A stretch of 6,073 bases of DNA from Gammaproteobacteria bacterium (GTDB lineage Bacteria > Pseudomonadota > Gammaproteobacteria > Comchoanobacterales > Comchoanobacteraceae): assembly GCA_029243665.1 (NCBI GenBank), contig JAQWRO010000023.1, positions 1 to 6,073 of the forward strand, in the 5' to 3' direction. This document shows positions 5,442-6,073 of the stretch, piece by piece (position 1 is the first letter of the stretch; each line of letters opens with the position of its first letter). The notes beneath the pieces are model-generated. The model had not been told where the DNA came from. It saw only the letters and a list, made by a program, of their open reading frames with translations, and did not search any database. The position numbers and the translations under genes were made by a program.

Positions 5442-6073
5442 TAACCTTACAATCACATGGCAAAACCATTTTAATTGGCGAACATGCAGTGATCAGGGGA
5501 GCGCCTGCAGTTGTCATACCTAACCACCATCAAACACTAATGGTATGCTATGATGCATCAAAACCATTTAAACTCATTTGTCACGATAACATGACTTTAA
5601 AAATTTTTGAGTCACATTTACCTGAATTATGGCAAATGGGCCAAACCTTTCTTGGTCAAAAAACTGAGACATTCACAGGTGAGTTAAACATTGAAAACTC
5701 AGTCCCCATTGCACGAGGTTGCGGTTTTTCAGCTGCATTTTCAGTAATTGTTGCTAAACTCCTACATCATGTCTATGACATTCCCCAAAATATAGATAGC
5801 CTTTTTAAATTAAGTTTACACTTCGAAATGCATTTTCACGGCAATAGCAGTGGTGCAGACATTGCAGGCGCCATGTCAACCCATCCCATCTGGTTTCAAG
5901 ACAAACAGATTCATCCAATTCAATGTCACCATCAAGGGTATTTTTACCTTTTTGATAGCAACCAAATCAGTCATACCAAAAAATGTGTCTCACAAGTAAA
6001 CAATATGAATGAACCACGCATTGATAATGAGATGAGTTTAGCCAGCGGTTTAATGATCAAGGGTTTAGAAAGC
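5438..6073 (+). CDS. mvaK1: Mevalonate kinase, N-terminal 212 residues (cut by window edge)
   Basis: Phosphorylates mevalonate to 5-phosphomevalonate with ATP. The frame is open to the window end, about 70% of a usual bacterial enzyme (about 300 residues). GKTILIGEHAVIRGAPAVVIP (8-28) is the N-terminal GHMP motif in its mevalonate-kinase GEHAV form, with Lys9 and Glu15. PIARGCGFSAA (90-100) is the ATP loop. FHGNSSGADIAG (133-144) matches the HGxPSGxD motif, with Asp141 as the catalytic base. The ATP loop departs from the usual GLGSSAA: Phe97 replaces the first Ser, while Ser98 is kept. The ATG overlaps the mvaD stop (ATGA), and GAGG lies 7 nt upstream, so translational coupling is likely. The C-terminal GHMP motif lies beyond the window. 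The assignment over another GHMP kinase rests on the GEHAV and HGxxSGxD motifs and on the operon. Confidence 0.88.
   Translation, partial: MITLQSHGKTILIGEHAVIRGAPAVVIPNHHQTLMVCYDASKPFKLICHDNMTLKIFESHLPELWQMGQTFLGQKTETFTGELNIENSVPIARGCGFSAAFSVIVAKLLHHVYDIPQNIDSLFKLSLHFEMHFHGNSSGADIAGAMSTHPIWFQDKQIHPIQCHHQGYFYLFDSNQISHTKKCVSQVNNMNEPRIDNEMSLASGLMIKGLES

Overview
The window is roughly 40% GC by eye. It carries a mevalonate-pathway (isoprenoid) gene cluster next to a DjlA-type membrane co-chaperone gene. DjlA (one membrane segment, TerB domain, C-terminal J domain) is typical of gammaproteobacteria, yet most of these make isoprenoids by the MEP route. A mevalonate cluster with a class II HMG-CoA reductase in an AT-rich gammaproteobacterium points to the Legionella/Coxiella side of the class (Legionellales or relatives). 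This is an inference from gene content, not a species call.

Layout. Bases 1-48 hold the first 16 codons of an unidentified minus-strand gene. Bases 49-204 are a very AT-rich divergent intergenic region with no gene. djlA (205-978, +) runs tail-to-tail into a crotonase-fold gene (975-1772, -); their stop codons share the same TTAA. Upstream of the crotonase gene on the minus strand, 39 bp away, is idi (type 1 isopentenyl-diphosphate isomerase, 1812-2366). A 60-bp divergent promoter region containing a perfect 12-bp palindrome separates idi from the plus-strand mevalonate operon. That operon is mvaA (class II HMG-CoA reductase), a GHMP kinase assigned as phosphomevalonate kinase (mvaK2), mvaD (diphosphomevalonate decarboxylase), and the first 212 codons of mevalonate kinase (mvaK1), cut by the window end. 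All junctions in the operon overlap.

How they work together. HMG-CoA goes to mevalonate (MvaA), to 5-phosphomevalonate (MvaK1), to 5-diphosphomevalonate (MvaK2), to IPP (MvaD), and to DMAPP (Idi, read divergently). The whole lower pathway is therefore present in about 3.7 kb. HMG-CoA synthase, acetoacetyl-CoA thiolase and a prenyl diphosphate synthase are not in the window. The crotonase-fold protein lacks both hydratase glutamates and looks more like an enoyl-CoA isomerase; any link to isoprenoids is unproven.

I do not see a CRISPR array, mobile element, tRNA, rRNA or convincing intrinsic terminator. No entirely new system is evident. The points worth a second look are the crotonase active site, the altered glycine loops of the two kinases, the short and divergent phosphomevalonate kinase, and the palindrome between idi and mvaA.
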